Shown here piece by piece: positions 26,917-36,267 of a stretch of DNA of 64,000 nt (position 1 is its first letter; every line of letters begins with the position of its first letter). The DNA comes from Streptomyces sp. NBC_00775 (GTDB taxonomy: Bacteria; Actinomycetota; Actinomycetes; Streptomycetales; Streptomycetaceae): positions 11,032,613 through 11,096,612 of the forward strand of contig NZ_CP108938.1 of NCBI RefSeq assembly GCF_036347135.1. The letters run 5' to 3'. The position numbers and the translations under genes were made by a program. The notes beneath the pieces were generated by a model that saw nothing but the letters and a program-made list of their open reading frames with translations, did not search any database and was not told the origin of the DNA.

Positions 26917-27623
26917 GCCTTCAGACCGAACCCGACACCAGCACAACAACCCTGATCCGCATCCACCTCAACCTCCGCAACCCCGACGTCCGCCGCGACC
27001 TGGCCCACCCGGGCAGCCTGCACAAGACGATCATGCTGCTGGCCCCCGAAGGACTGGGCGAACACCCCCGCCAGCAGGCCGGACTGCTCTTCCGCCTCGA
27101 ACACGCCACCCGCCACACCCCGCCCACCCTGCTCGTCCAGTCCCAGCTGCCGCCCGACCTCACCCGCCTGCCCGCCACCTACGGCAGCGCCGAAACCCGT
27201 GACCTCACCCCCATGCTGACGGCCCTCACCCCCGGCCGACGCGTGCGCTACCGCATCACCGCCAACGCCAGCGCCCGCCGCCAATGCACCGACAGCGACC
27301 CCTTCTTCGACACCGAGACCAAACCCCGCCACACAGACGTACCCCTGCACGGCGACGACGCCCTCACCTGGTGGAAGCGCAAAGCCACCCACGCAGGACT
27401 CGCCCTGCACAGCACCGCCCTCACCCCTGTACGCCGATCCCGCCACCCCGTCACCAGACAGCACGGCGGCGACAAGCAACCAGACGTCTTCCGGCACGCA
27501 CTGACCCGCTTCGACGGCCTCGCCACCATCACCGACCCCGACCAACTGCGCCACGCCGTACTCACCGGCATCGGCCGCGGCAAGCCCTACGGCGCCGGCC
27601 TGCTCTCCCTCGCCCCCGCCTGA
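26913..27623 (+). CDS. cas6e: Cas6e (CasE), crRNA endoribonuclease
   Basis: The product is 236 residues. Features of Cas6e: IRIHLNLRNPDVRRDLAHPGSLHKTIM at the N-terminus with the conserved His, RQQAGLLFRLEHA, and the Gly-rich C-terminal loop TGIGRGKPYGAGLLSLAPA. It would cut the hairpin repeats of arrays 1-3 and stay bound to the 3' stem. It is the last canonical cas gene. The next gene, a transposase, starts 40 bases downstream with its own ribosome binding site. Confidence 0.93.
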   Translation: MSLQTEPDTSTTTLIRIHLNLRNPDVRRDLAHPGSLHKTIMLLAPEGLGEHPRQQAGLLFRLEHATRHTPPTLLVQSQLPPDLTRLPATYGSAETRDLTPMLTALTPGRRVRYRITANASARRQCTDSDPFFDTETKPRHTDVPLHGDDALTWWKRKATHAGLALHSTALTPVRRSRHPVTRQHGGDKQPDVFRHALTRFDGLATITDPDQLRHAVLTGIGRGKPYGAGLLSLAPA

Positions 27624-27663
27624 CCCACCCCCACCCACCACCCCAAGGAAGATCCCGGACCCC

Positions 27664-29250
27664 GTGCCCGCCACGCCCTCACCCGACGGCCCCTACGACA
27701 CCACCTCCCTCCGCGCCGCCGCGGTCCGCCGCCTGCTGCGTCTGCGCGACACCGAACGCCTGACCCACCACGACGTACGCACCATCGCCGACGCCTTCAC
27801 CGTCCACTGGCGCACCGTGCGACGCTGGATGGACAACGCCGGCGCCCACAACGGCACCTACACCCCCCAAGGCCGTCGCCACTTCACCCTCACCCCGGCC
27901 ATGCACGAAGCCCTGGCCCAATGGCACGGCAACGTGGCGAGCGCCTACCTCGCACTCGTCGCCGACGGCCACCTCGGCACCCCGCCCCGGGCCTCCCAGG
28001 CCACCTTCTACCGCGCCGTCAACCGCGAACTCAGCGCCGGGCAGCGCGCCGCCCTCAAGAACGGCGAAGCAGGCCGCCGCCGACACGACGTCCACGCCCT
28101 ACGCCCGCACGGCAACCGCAACGACGTCTGGGAGACCGACCACGTCGAAGCCAGCGTCTTCGTCAACGTCGACGGACACCGCAGCAAACCGTGGATCACC
28201 TGGTTCATCGACCACGCCACCGCCGTCATCTGCGGCCTGGCCATCACCCCCCACCAGCCCAGCCAGGACGCCATCCTGGCCGCCGCCCGCGACGCCATCC
28301 TCTGCACCGATCACCACCGGCCCTTCGGCGGCATCCCCCGCAAGGTGAGAGTCGACCGCGGCCGTGACTTCCTGGGCAAGTGCGTAGCCGAGGCCTTCCA
28401 GAAGTTCGGCACCGAACTGATCGTCCTGCCGCCCTACAGCCCCCACCTCAAAGGCACCGTCGAAGCCATCAACGGCGCCGCCAAGCACATGCTGTTCAAG
28501 GGCCTGCCCGGCTACGCCCACACCCCCCGAAGCCGCCGCGACCGCCGCGGACAGCCCCTGTGGGCCCTTAACGAACTCCTCGACTACGAAACCTTCGTCA
28601 CCGTCGTCCTCGACTGGGTGGACTGGTGGAACAACGACCACACCATCGCCCGCCTCCACCGGCGCACCCCCGCCCAGGCCTGGCACGCCGACCTCACCCC
28701 CATCGACACCCTCGACCCCGGCGACCTGCACACCTACACCCTCAACGACGCCGGGCCACCCCTGAAAATCACCAGCAAGGGCGTCCGCTGGAACAGCGCC
28801 TACTACGTCGGCGAATGGATGCACGGCCACGGCAGCGCAGGCGAGATGGTCCGCCTGCGCCACGAACCCCACCACTACCACCGCGTCGAGCTCTACGACG
28901 CCGACACCCTCACCTACCGCGGCCCCGCCTTCCGCAGCGACGAGATGAGCCCCCGCCAAGCCCGCGCACTGCGCAACGCCCGCCAGCGCGAAGCCGACCG
29001 CTACGCCGCCAAAGCCCGCCGCGCCCGCAAGAACGCCAAACCCCGCTACGCCGCCACCAGCGTCGCCGCCACACCCGAGCCCCTCAACCGGCTCACCGCC
29101 AGCCAAGCAGCCGCACAGCTACGTCAGTTGCAGACACCGGAAGCAGACCTGCACATCGAGGCCCGGCCCGACCTCCTCAACCGGCCCACACCCTCCTCCA
29201 CCCGCTGGACCAAACCCCTGCCCGACCCCAAGCCCCAGGACACCGAGTGA
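27664..29250 (+). CDS. DDE transposase of the MuA/TnsB/TniA class, in the I-E cas operon
   Basis: The product is 528 residues. An N-terminal helix-turn-helix (RLTHHDVRTIADAFTVHWRTVRRWMD) precedes an RNase-H-fold integrase core with a visible triad: D159 (WETDHVE), D231 (VRVDRGRDFLG) and E267 (LKGTVEAINGAAK), a DD35E-type spacing. After LDWVDWWNNDHTIARLHRRTPAQAW comes a Mu-transposase C-terminal beta-barrel-like region (KGVRWNSAYYVGEWM), then a basic tail. It starts 40 bp after cas6e behind AAGGAAG, on the same strand and with the same C-rich codon use, and overlaps the ATPase gene (GTGA). This pairing is the TnsB-TnsC, TniA-TniB or MuA-MuB arrangement. No TnsA or TniQ is seen. A role in crRNA-guided transposition is a hypothesis only. 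Confidence 0.88.
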   Translation: MPATPSPDGPYDTTSLRAAAVRRLLRLRDTERLTHHDVRTIADAFTVHWRTVRRWMDNAGAHNGTYTPQGRRHFTLTPAMHEALAQWHGNVASAYLALVADGHLGTPPRASQATFYRAVNRELSAGQRAALKNGEAGRRRHDVHALRPHGNRNDVWETDHVEASVFVNVDGHRSKPWITWFIDHATAVICGLAITPHQPSQDAILAAARDAILCTDHHRPFGGIPRKVRVDRGRDFLGKCVAEAFQKFGTELIVLPPYSPHLKGTVEAINGAAKHMLFKGLPGYAHTPRSRRDRRGQPLWALNELLDYETFVTVVLDWVDWWNNDHTIARLHRRTPAQAWHADLTPIDTLDPGDLHTYTLNDAGPPLKITSKGVRWNSAYYVGEWMHGHGSAGEMVRLRHEPHHYHRVELYDADTLTYRGPAFRSDEMSPRQARALRNARQREADRYAAKARRARKNAKPRYAATSVAATPEPLNRLTASQAAAQLRQLQTPEADLHIEARPDLLNRPTPSSTRWTKPLPDPKPQDTE

Positions 29251-30119
29251 CCCACCCGACCACCACGCCCGAAGGCCAGTTGGCCACCGGCCCCAACTAC
29301 CACTACATGGGCCTGCCCGGCGCCCGCGCCATGCTGACCGACGCCAGCGCAGAGACCTACGCCAACCTCGTCACCACCCTCAACGCCGACGCAGGCAAGG
29401 GCGCCATCATGTGCATCCACGGCGGCGTCGGCCTGGGCAAGACCTTCGCCGTCAACAGCCACCTCGACGACCTCGCCCCCCACACCACGCTCCGCATCAA
29501 AGTCGGCTCCGCCAAAATCCAGGCCCTGCGCGCCGCCCTGTACAAAAAGCTCGACCTGCCCGGCGAGGCCCCCCTCAACAGCACCCGCTGCGAAGCCATG
29601 CTCAAAGAAGCACTGTCCGACACCTCACGCGTCCTGGTCGTCGACGAAGCACAGTGGCTGGACACCCGGACCTTCGAATTCATCCGCGAACTCTGGGACG
29701 ACGAGGACACCCGCCTCGCCGTCGTCCTGGTCGGAGCCGAAACCTGCTACCAGAAAATCAAGAACCGGCCGGCCCTTGACTCCCGCATCCTCATCTGGCA
29801 GCGCTACAAGCCCCTCACCCCCGCAGAAGTCCTCACCGTCATTCCCCAGTACCACCCGCTCTGGGCGGACGTACCCACCGACGAACTGCTGTGGATCGAC
29901 GACGCCGCCTGCCACGGCAACTTCCGCCAGTGGGCCAAAATCACCTACCTGCTCTGGGAAGAGCACGGCGGCCCCGACACGAAGGGGCACACCGCAGATC
30001 CGCCACACCAGCCCACGCCACACGACGCGGCCGCACCGTTCCCTGCCCCTGCCTACAGCCGGAACCTAGTGCGCGCCGTCCTCAGCCGCCTCGACCCCAC
30101 CCAACGCCACACTGACTGA
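29247..30119 (+). CDS. TnsC/TniB/MuB-like AAA+ transposition ATPase
   Basis: The product is 290 residues. The GTG start overlaps the transposase stop. The N-terminus (GLPGARAMLTDASAETYANLV) resembles the MuB/TniB lead-in. Walker A is IHGGVGLGKTFAVNSHL near residue 60, Walker B is VLVVDEAQWLD near 130, sensor 1 is AVVLVGAETCYQ, and an arginine-finger-like SRILIWQRYKPL follows. The C-terminal 80 residues (LWADVPTDELLWIDDAACHGNFRQWAKITYLL) form the helical lid. Such ATPases select and deliver target DNA to the transposase. It is the last gene of the apparent cas-transposition operon; a hairpin follows the stop. Confidence 0.85.
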   Translation: MTHPTTTPEGQLATGPNYHYMGLPGARAMLTDASAETYANLVTTLNADAGKGAIMCIHGGVGLGKTFAVNSHLDDLAPHTTLRIKVGSAKIQALRAALYKKLDLPGEAPLNSTRCEAMLKEALSDTSRVLVVDEAQWLDTRTFEFIRELWDDEDTRLAVVLVGAETCYQKIKNRPALDSRILIWQRYKPLTPAEVLTVIPQYHPLWADVPTDELLWIDDAACHGNFRQWAKITYLLWEEHGGPDTKGHTADPPHQPTPHDAAAPFPAPAYSRNLVRAVLSRLDPTQRHTD

Positions 30120-30120
30120 A

Positions 30121-30143
30121 CGGGGCCAGGGTTGATGACCCCG
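30121..30143 (+). terminator. Hairpin after the cas-transposition operon
   Basis: CGGGGCCA pairs with TGACCCCG across a 7-base loop with one mismatch, one base past the ATPase stop. No T-run follows, so it would be a weak or non-canonical terminator. Confidence 0.35.
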
Positions 30144-30180
30144 GAATTCTGGCTGCACCAGCGGTACGGGAATCCCGCGA

Positions 30181-30240
30181 CGCTGACGGCTGCCACGCTC
30201 ATGCCCCCACTCCCGGTGGCCGTCAGCGTGGGGGGAGTGG
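30181..30240. other. Potential H-type pseudoknot or structured RNA
   Basis: Stem 1 pairs CGCTGACG and GCCAC (30181-30196) with GTGGC and CGTCAGCG (30216-30228). The loop contains CCACTCCC (30207-30214), which is perfectly complementary to GGGAGTGG at 30233-30240, downstream of stem 1. The interleaved order is that of an H-type pseudoknot. It lies in a gene-free region 60 bp after the transposition ATPase. The same pairing could occur on either strand, so the transcript is unknown. Confidence 0.4.
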
Positions 30241-30932
30241 CCAGCACATCCATCCGCGGTGCCGGGCTAGGACAGCCCGTCACAACCAGCGCGCTACACA
30301 GGCCGGTTGATGCAGATGTCCGGGTGCCGGGCATCAACTTCACTCCTAGTGCAGCGTTTTGACCGACTCTCGCCTTTCCTGTGTTGAGGACCGCCAGTGG
30401 GCGGGTGCCGTAACCGGCGGATGGAGACGGTGTGGGAACACTGACTGACGTGACACCAGTACTTGCCGCCGCAGCTGCCGGTCTGGCAGCCCGGCATGTC
30501 GGCGGAGCGCACGCGTGAGAGCTTCTCAAGGAAGCGGTCCGCTTCCGCGAAGCGGTGCGAGCTGAGCGGGAACGGCATGCTGGGCTGGTGGCCTTGGTGG
30601 AGCGCCTCCCGCCGGGCAACCGTCTCGTCGTGCGACAGGAGCTGGGTGGCCGTCACAGCATGGAGATCCGCACGGAGCCTCGCCCGCCGGCGCCCACTTC
30701 GAGAACGGCCTCCTCGTTGAACGAGACGAGACCCTCGCAGTGTGATCCACCTCAACTGATCCACAGGTTTTGACAATTACTCCGACACCAACGCGATGCG
30801 CTCTTCTACCGTAGGCCGTCGCGCTGACGGTGCCTTGTGAAGCCGGTGCAAGACCTCAACGGAGCACGGTGAGCAGGCAGTCGGTGACAGGAAGACGTGG
30901 CTCGCAAGCCACCACCCGCACATGGTGCGCCG
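30241..30932. other. Gene-free stretch between the cas-transposition operon and the KAP gene
   Basis: About 690 bases without a convincing gene. A short plus frame at about 30500-30773 (EAVRAERERHAGLVALVERL, then RLVVRQELGGRHSMEIR) has protein-like composition but lacks a start context and an N-terminus; it may be the tail of a decayed gene. If the transposase belongs to an element, one end should lie in or near this stretch, but I could not identify inverted repeats by eye. Confidence 0.3.
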
Positions 30933-33041
30933 TCACTCCGGGCGCCAGCCTGTCGCGTACTTCTCGTACAGAGCCAGAGCGGCCGCAAGGTCCTCGTTCA
31001 GCTCGACCGTCCCCTCCTGCAGGGACTGGTGCAACAACGCGACGGCTTCGGCCAGATACACCTCCCCGCCATAGACACTCACCAGGGAGTCCCACACGAG
31101 CCGCTGCTCGGTCCGCACGGCCACACTACCCATCGTCTGGCTGTGCACCGGCGCCACTCCGCTTTCCAGCAGGCGCGCGACCACGCGGGCATCGAAGACC
31201 GGCTCAAGGACGGGAGAGCCGTCTGTGTCGGCTGTTGCCACAAGGACCGTCCGCAGCAGCATCCGCTCGTCGGCAAGGTTCTCGGGACGGGCCGCGTGGA
31301 GCTGGGAAAGAAGTTCCCGCTTCAGCAACCGGGCGGATTCCTCCGGGATCAACCCCTGCTTGTCTGGACGGCCCGCAGCGATGTCGAGCAGAAGGACCTT
31401 CCCGTACAGGCTCGGGATGCCGTGGAAGAGGCTGCGGACGGTGTGGTCGGCCACGTCGCTGCTGAGGTTGCGCAGCAGAACGCTCACCGGGCTCAGCACC
31501 GCCCATTCACCACCGAGGGAGTACATGCCCGAGGAGCCCAGCCGGATCCGCGGCAGCTGCCGCACCAGAGCCGCGGCCGTCGGCAGCACCGTTTCCTCAG
31601 GTACGTCGCGACAATGGGGCACCAGACGCTTGAGCGTGTCGTCCAGCAGGGCGTCCGGTACCTGCCCCAATGCCTCGTCGAGCATGCTTTCGTTGCCGAT
31701 GCAGGCCACGACCTGGTCGGTGAATGCAGCGGGTGCCCGTCCGGCCGGCAGCTGGCGATGGAGATAGAAGTCCAGCACCGTGCTGCAGGCGACCCGCCGG
31801 TCCCGTTCCCAGGTCGGGATCCAGTCAGAACCGTAATTCTGGCCGCCGAAAATCCTGTCGGCGGCGGGGAACAACAGGCGGATGACCGGCTGGGCGTGGC
31901 CGTTCAAGAGGCCGGTGAACTCTTCCACGAACGCTTTCTCACGCGTTGGCCGGTCCGTTCCGGGTCGGTACATCGTCTTGGCTGGCGTCAGCAAATCCGT
32001 GGCGGTATGCAGCATCGCGTGCGCTGCGGGGTAGCGCACGCGAAGGGCCTCAAGCGCCAGAACGTCGACCAGATTCACCTCCAGACCCAGGCTTCGCACG
32101 GTCAGTGGCACCGATGCCAGGTACCGCTTCACATCCCGGATGGTGGAGAACATTGGGAGAATCACCTGTACGAGTACGTCCGGCCACCGCGCCGCGTGGA
32201 ACGGTCCGGACTCGATCCCGTCGAGCGCCTCGGTCAGTCCTTTGGCGATGACCGGTGAGAGTGCCTGCGAGGGCAGCGGCGGCACCTCCATCGACATCTT
32301 CACGATCTTCTCGAGGTACGTGGCCCCCCTGACCGCCTCATCCGTCAATGCCGCCTCCACCACTTCGCGGTCGAAGCACAAGACGTAGACGATATTTGGA
32401 AACGAGCCGGTCAGACGCACCAGACGGAAGAGGTCGCGGATCTCCTGCTGCGACAGCCGGTCAATGTCATCGATGAACACCACAATCCGCCCCGGCAGCG
32501 CGCCCAGGAGTTCAGTCAGCTGCGCTCGTTGTTCATGGACGGTTCCCTGCTCCTCACCAAGGAGCTTCGACGTCCCCGTGGCGACAGCGCCAGCGCCGTC
32601 CAGGACGGCGCTGGCCCCGGGGACGAATTTCAGCGGCGACAGGGCGGCCGAGTACTTGCCCAGCCGTTCAGCGACGGTGCGGCCCGCGCTCTTGAGTTTG
32701 TCCTTCAGACGGCGTCCGTCCCGCAGCTGCGCGGCAAGTTCATCGAAGAAGAACCGTATGAGCTGGTCGGTGCCGGAGAAGAACCAGGGGTTGAACTTGA
32801 CGACTTGCACGTCGTTGACCGTGTCCAGAGCGCTGCAGGTGAGATTCGCCAGCGACGTCTTGCCCGAACCCCACTTCCCCGTCAGAGCTACAACTGCGCC
32901 GTGCTTCGCGGACGTTCGACGGATTTCCGCCGCGAACGCATCAGCCAGGTCTGTCCGCTGCAGCAAGTCCTGGCTGGCGTCATCGATCGGTTCATCTCCG
33001 TTGAGGAGACTGCCGACATTGATCGATGCGTTGTCCGTCAT
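30933..33041 (-). CDS. KAP-family P-loop NTPase
   Basis: The product is 702 residues. ATG at 33041 with GGTGGG upstream is preferred over the longer frame. The KAP signature is clear: TLADAF-like lead-in, Walker A ALTGKWGSGKTSLANL near residue 50, VQVVKFNPWFFSGTDQLIRFFF, Walker B VVFIDDIDRLSQQEIRDLF near 187, and VRLTGSFPNIVYVLCFDRE. The C-terminal half is helical and of unknown function. Two hydrophobic stretches near the P-loop insert could be membrane-associated, as in other KAP proteins, but are weak (KFVPGASAVLDGAGAVATG). KAP NTPases occur in several phage-defence modules. It lies downstream of the methylase-specificity fusion on the same strand, separated by a remnant. Confidence 0.8.
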   Translation of the reverse strand: MTDNASINVGSLLNGDEPIDDASQDLLQRTDLADAFAAEIRRTSAKHGAVVALTGKWGSGKTSLANLTCSALDTVNDVQVVKFNPWFFSGTDQLIRFFFDELAAQLRDGRRLKDKLKSAGRTVAERLGKYSAALSPLKFVPGASAVLDGAGAVATGTSKLLGEEQGTVHEQRAQLTELLGALPGRIVVFIDDIDRLSQQEIRDLFRLVRLTGSFPNIVYVLCFDREVVEAALTDEAVRGATYLEKIVKMSMEVPPLPSQALSPVIAKGLTEALDGIESGPFHAARWPDVLVQVILPMFSTIRDVKRYLASVPLTVRSLGLEVNLVDVLALEALRVRYPAAHAMLHTATDLLTPAKTMYRPGTDRPTREKAFVEEFTGLLNGHAQPVIRLLFPAADRIFGGQNYGSDWIPTWERDRRVACSTVLDFYLHRQLPAGRAPAAFTDQVVACIGNESMLDEALGQVPDALLDDTLKRLVPHCRDVPEETVLPTAAALVRQLPRIRLGSSGMYSLGGEWAVLSPVSVLLRNLSSDVADHTVRSLFHGIPSLYGKVLLLDIAAGRPDKQGLIPEESARLLKRELLSQLHAARPENLADERMLLRTVLVATADTDGSPVLEPVFDARVVARLLESGVAPVHSQTMGSVAVRTEQRLVWDSLVSVYGGEVYLAEAVALLHQSLQEGTVELNEDLAAALALYEKYATGWRPE

Positions 33042-33112
33042 GCCCCACCCGTTCTTGGTCCTGGAGCAAGCGAGCGTAACGTTGTCCTCTGACAGCGAGG
33101 CGGTGGCCAAAC

Positions 33113-33260
33113 ACGTCGATGTCCGGGATCACTGCCTTGATGTTGCGTCTGCCCAGGTGGGCGCAGGTGGCGCGGGAGGAGTACGCGGCACTGTCATCGA
33201 AGCACAGGACGCAGACGATATTCGGGAACGAGCCAGTCAGACGGCTGCTCTGTCGCCACT
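33113..33260 (-). pseudogene. Chimeric remnant: KAP NTPase fragment joined to IS5-type transposase fragment
   Basis: On the minus strand one frame reads LTGSFPNIVCVLCFDDSA, almost the same as the KAP protein's TGSFPNIVYVLCFDRE, and passes directly into AYSSRATCAHLGRRNIKAVI, a typical IS5-family DDE transposase stretch. The first part duplicates about 50 bp of the gene at 32370-32420. Neither part is a complete gene. It shows that a second KAP copy was present and was rearranged with an insertion sequence. Confidence 0.5.
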
Positions 33261-33377
33261 GAGGTTCATCCTCCGGGGCCGGCGTCGGCGTAGTGGTTCG
33301 CTGTCACTTCGCCTCTGCTGATCCGGCACCGCTTCACGCGGGACTGCTCCTGGCTCGTGGAGGAACTGGCCGTAGGT

Positions 33378-35507
33378 TCACGGTGTGCCCCACTCGCGCA
33401 GCGCCTTGAAAACGGAGTCACTGTCGAGTTCGTGGCCTCGGTCCAGACTCTTGAGGAGAGCTGTGGAACTCGTCATGCGGTCGGGGTAGTACAGCTCGGG
33501 TGCCAGGCACGCGGGGCAGTCGCTCAGGAGGCAGAACGGCGAGAGCGGGAGGGGTTCGTCGTTGGGGGAGATGAGGTAGAGCCGGTCGTCTGCCAGAGGG
33601 TGTGCCGTGTCGAAGGAGACCGTTGCGAAGTCGGGATGGTCACCCATCAGGGCCAGGCCTGATACGCGGAACTTCCCGGCGGCAGGCATCCATTGGAGCC
33701 GGTCGGTGTGAACCCATCGGGTGTGGGCGAGGAATGCGCATCCCGACAGGCTGCTGAGCATCAGCGGTTCGATGCGCCCAAGGCTCTTCTCCAACTCGGC
33801 TCGTGTTCGGGGGCCCGCACCGTGCCGGATCTTGTTGCGGAGCTCGACCAGTTGGTCGAGATCGGCGACCAGGCCTTTCCTGCCCTTCTTACGAGCTGTT
33901 GCCTCGACGAGGCCAGCGGCGGGGTCACCGTGCTGACGTGCGTCTTCGGCCACTGCCCTGACCACCCCCACCCAGTGGCCGAGGGAGACACCACCCCGCT
34001 CAACGGACTGGCTCCACTGGGCGATGGCCGGCAGATCCTGACGGCCGCGATCAGCAGCCAAGGCAAGGGCCATGATGCCCAGAGAGAGGATCAAAGACTC
34101 GGCGCACTGGATGGCCGCCTCGTGTCTTTCTGCCAGGGACAGGGAGTGCCGGAACTTGCGGACCGCACGGGCTACAGCGTAGGGGTAGGAGTCCTGGAAC
34201 AGCTTGTAGGGCTCGTTGTGTCGGCGCAGGTTCTGCGCGGTCAAGGAGCTGATCGCGGCGGCGTCATCGAGCCGCCCGCGGCGGGTTGAACCCGTTCCGC
34301 TTTCGAAGATCCGCATCCGCATCCGGTGGAGGTCGTCCTGGATGCGTGCGGCTTCTTGTTCCCCTTCGTCGAGCATGGCGAGGGAGGCGCGGATTTCCGA
34401 CAGGTCGCCGTCACACTTGGGAATCCAGATGTCGGCCATCTCGCGGGCCTTGATACGCGGGATGGTTCCGTACTTCGGCAGCTGCTGCTCGGCCAGGGGA
34501 CTGGACAGGTAGGCGATCACGTACTCGTGGGGCAGAACCTCCTCGGTGAGCCGGATGACGATCAGGCCCTGGCCGGGCTGCACGCCGTCGTATTGGCTCG
34601 GCACGCACGTCCAGTAGCGGATACCGGCGAGATCCCGTCCGACGATGTCGCCCTGCCGCAACCGGCGAGGGGGTTCGCGCTGGTCCGCACGCAGGGGCAG
34701 GTCTGCCACATCCGGCAGCGTGCTGGTCAGCAGGGTGGGGGGCAGAATCCGTCGGCGCCCCTCTGTGTCCGTCGCATCCGGTTCCTCGTCCAGATCGGAT
34801 CTGCGCACAGACCCGGGAAAGATCTCAGCGAAGTCCCCCAGACGAATGCCTTCTTGAGCTGCCCGCTGCATCTCATGTATCTGACGGAATCGCTCCAGCG
34901 ACAAGTTGTAGTCCTCCGCGGCGATCTCCGCGCTGGTCACGCAGAAGCTCTGCTCAGACCGGGCACGCCGGCGCTCACTGCTGTGCCGCAGCCGCCAACG
35001 CCGCATGAGATCCGGGAGGTTGTTGCGCGTGTGATCGACGGTATCCAGAACACTGTCGGGAGCCAGCCCGAGCTTGTCCTGCGCCAGCAACGGCTCACGC
35101 CGGTCGTCCAGGCTCCAGCCGTCCGCCGTGAGATCGTAGAACCACACGCTGTCTGCCTGCCCGGCGTCCTTGGTGAAGAACAGGATCGCCGTCGACACAC
35201 CCGCATACGGCCTGAAGGTGCCGCCGGGCAGCTTCACCACAGCCTTCAGCCCGTGCTGGTCCACCAGCAGGCGCCGAAGTTCGATGTGCGCGGAACTCGA
35301 GCTGAACAGCAGCCCGGCAGGGACAATCACGGCCGCGCGTCCCCCTGGCCTCAACAGCCGCAGAATCATGGCGAGATGAAGAAGCTCGGCCTTCTTCGTA
35401 CGAACCATCCCGAGCAACTCCGGTGCGACAGCCTCGTAGTCGAGGCTGCCTGCGAACGGGGGATTGGCCAGGACAACCGAGTAGCGCTCACTCTCCGCTC
35501 CCGGCGC
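33378..35507 (-). pseudogene. Type I methylase C-terminal half fused to a specificity domain, downstream part of frameshifted gene
   Basis: The frame opens before 35507 but homology starts at ERYSVVLANPPFAGSLDYE, motif IV (NPPF) of N6-adenine methylases. It continues with RPGGRAAVIVPAGLLF and VVKLPGGTFRPYAGVSTAILFF. A type I specificity-like region follows at about residues 200-380 (IRLGDFAEIFPGS, RRLRQGDIVGRDLAGI, YVIAYLSSPLAEQQLPKYGT, IKAREMADIWIP). The last 300 residues form a helical then beta domain I do not recognise (AECIQ-like AIQCAESLILSLGIMALALA, LRNKIRHGAGPRTRAELE). The upstream part with motif I is in another frame (35488-36267). Without a sequencing error the enzyme is inactive. 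No HsdR is nearby. The M-S fusion suggests BREX-, type IIG- or DISARM-like modification rather than classic type I. Confidence 0.65.
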
Positions 35508-36267
35508 CTTCCGCCAGGTTGTCCCGGTACCGCAGGTCAGCACCCTCGAAGCCCTGAAGAGCCAGCCGCATGCTGCTCAACCGCAGCATGGTCGTGTCGA
35601 AGTCAGACCCGTGGATCCTGCCGCGCTCTGCCGCGCTCCGCTGCGCGATGTCCGGCTCGGATCGGTGGATAAACCGAGCCGCAGCAGTGAGCAGACCCCC
35701 CATGCCGCAGGTCGGATCGCACACCTCGTCGGCAGCTCCGGGCTCAGTCATCGCTGCCATCAGAGCTGCCAGATGAGGAGGCGTACGGAAGGCGCCGAAG
35801 GGACCGGCCGTTGCGACCCGGGCGAGCAGGTGCTCGTACAGACCGCCCGCGTTGGCATCCCCGGCCGTGAGCACCTCCTCGAGAAGGCCCACAACCTTGG
35901 CGAGGAGACTGGGGGTCGGGATCGCGAAGCGAGCATCGTTGACGTGCTGCGAATAGGCCAGCTCGGCGAAAGCGTGGCTACGCAGCCAGGGAAACACCTC
36001 GTCGGTCATCGACGTATACATGCGTTGAGGCGTCAGGCGGATGAGACGGGACCAGCGCAGATGCTGCTCGTCCTGAGCGAAGACAGGCGCCCTCTCCGGT
36101 GCTTCCTGCCGAACTGCCTCCAGCTCCCAGAGTTCCTGCACGCCGTCTAGCTCACGGAGATACAACAGATGGGATATCTGCTCCACGATCTCCAACGGAC
36201 TGGAGACTCCCGCTGCCCAGAAGGCGTCGAAGAGCCGGGTGGTGGTACGCATGAGACCGTCGTTCAT
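35488..36267 (-). pseudogene. Type I methylase N-terminal half, upstream part of frameshifted gene
   Basis: The HsdM N-terminal helical domain is clear (VEQISHLLYLRELDGVQE, FAQDEQHLRWSRLIRL). Next come GAFRTPPHLAALMAAM and SAM-binding motif I, CDPTCGMGGLLTAAARF, then HGSDFDTTMLRLSSMRLALQG. The frame stops at 35488 after NLAEGAGSGE, exactly where the other frame continues with ERYSVVLANPPF, so a single-base indel at about 35490-35505 splits the gene. ATG at 36267 is used; a GTG precedes it directly. Confidence 0.7.

Noticed and set aside
28099-29106. 335-residue minus-strand frame opposite the transposase
   Set aside because: Gly/Val/Asp repeats typical of antisense reading of GC-rich coding DNA; the transposase with DDE triad is the real gene.
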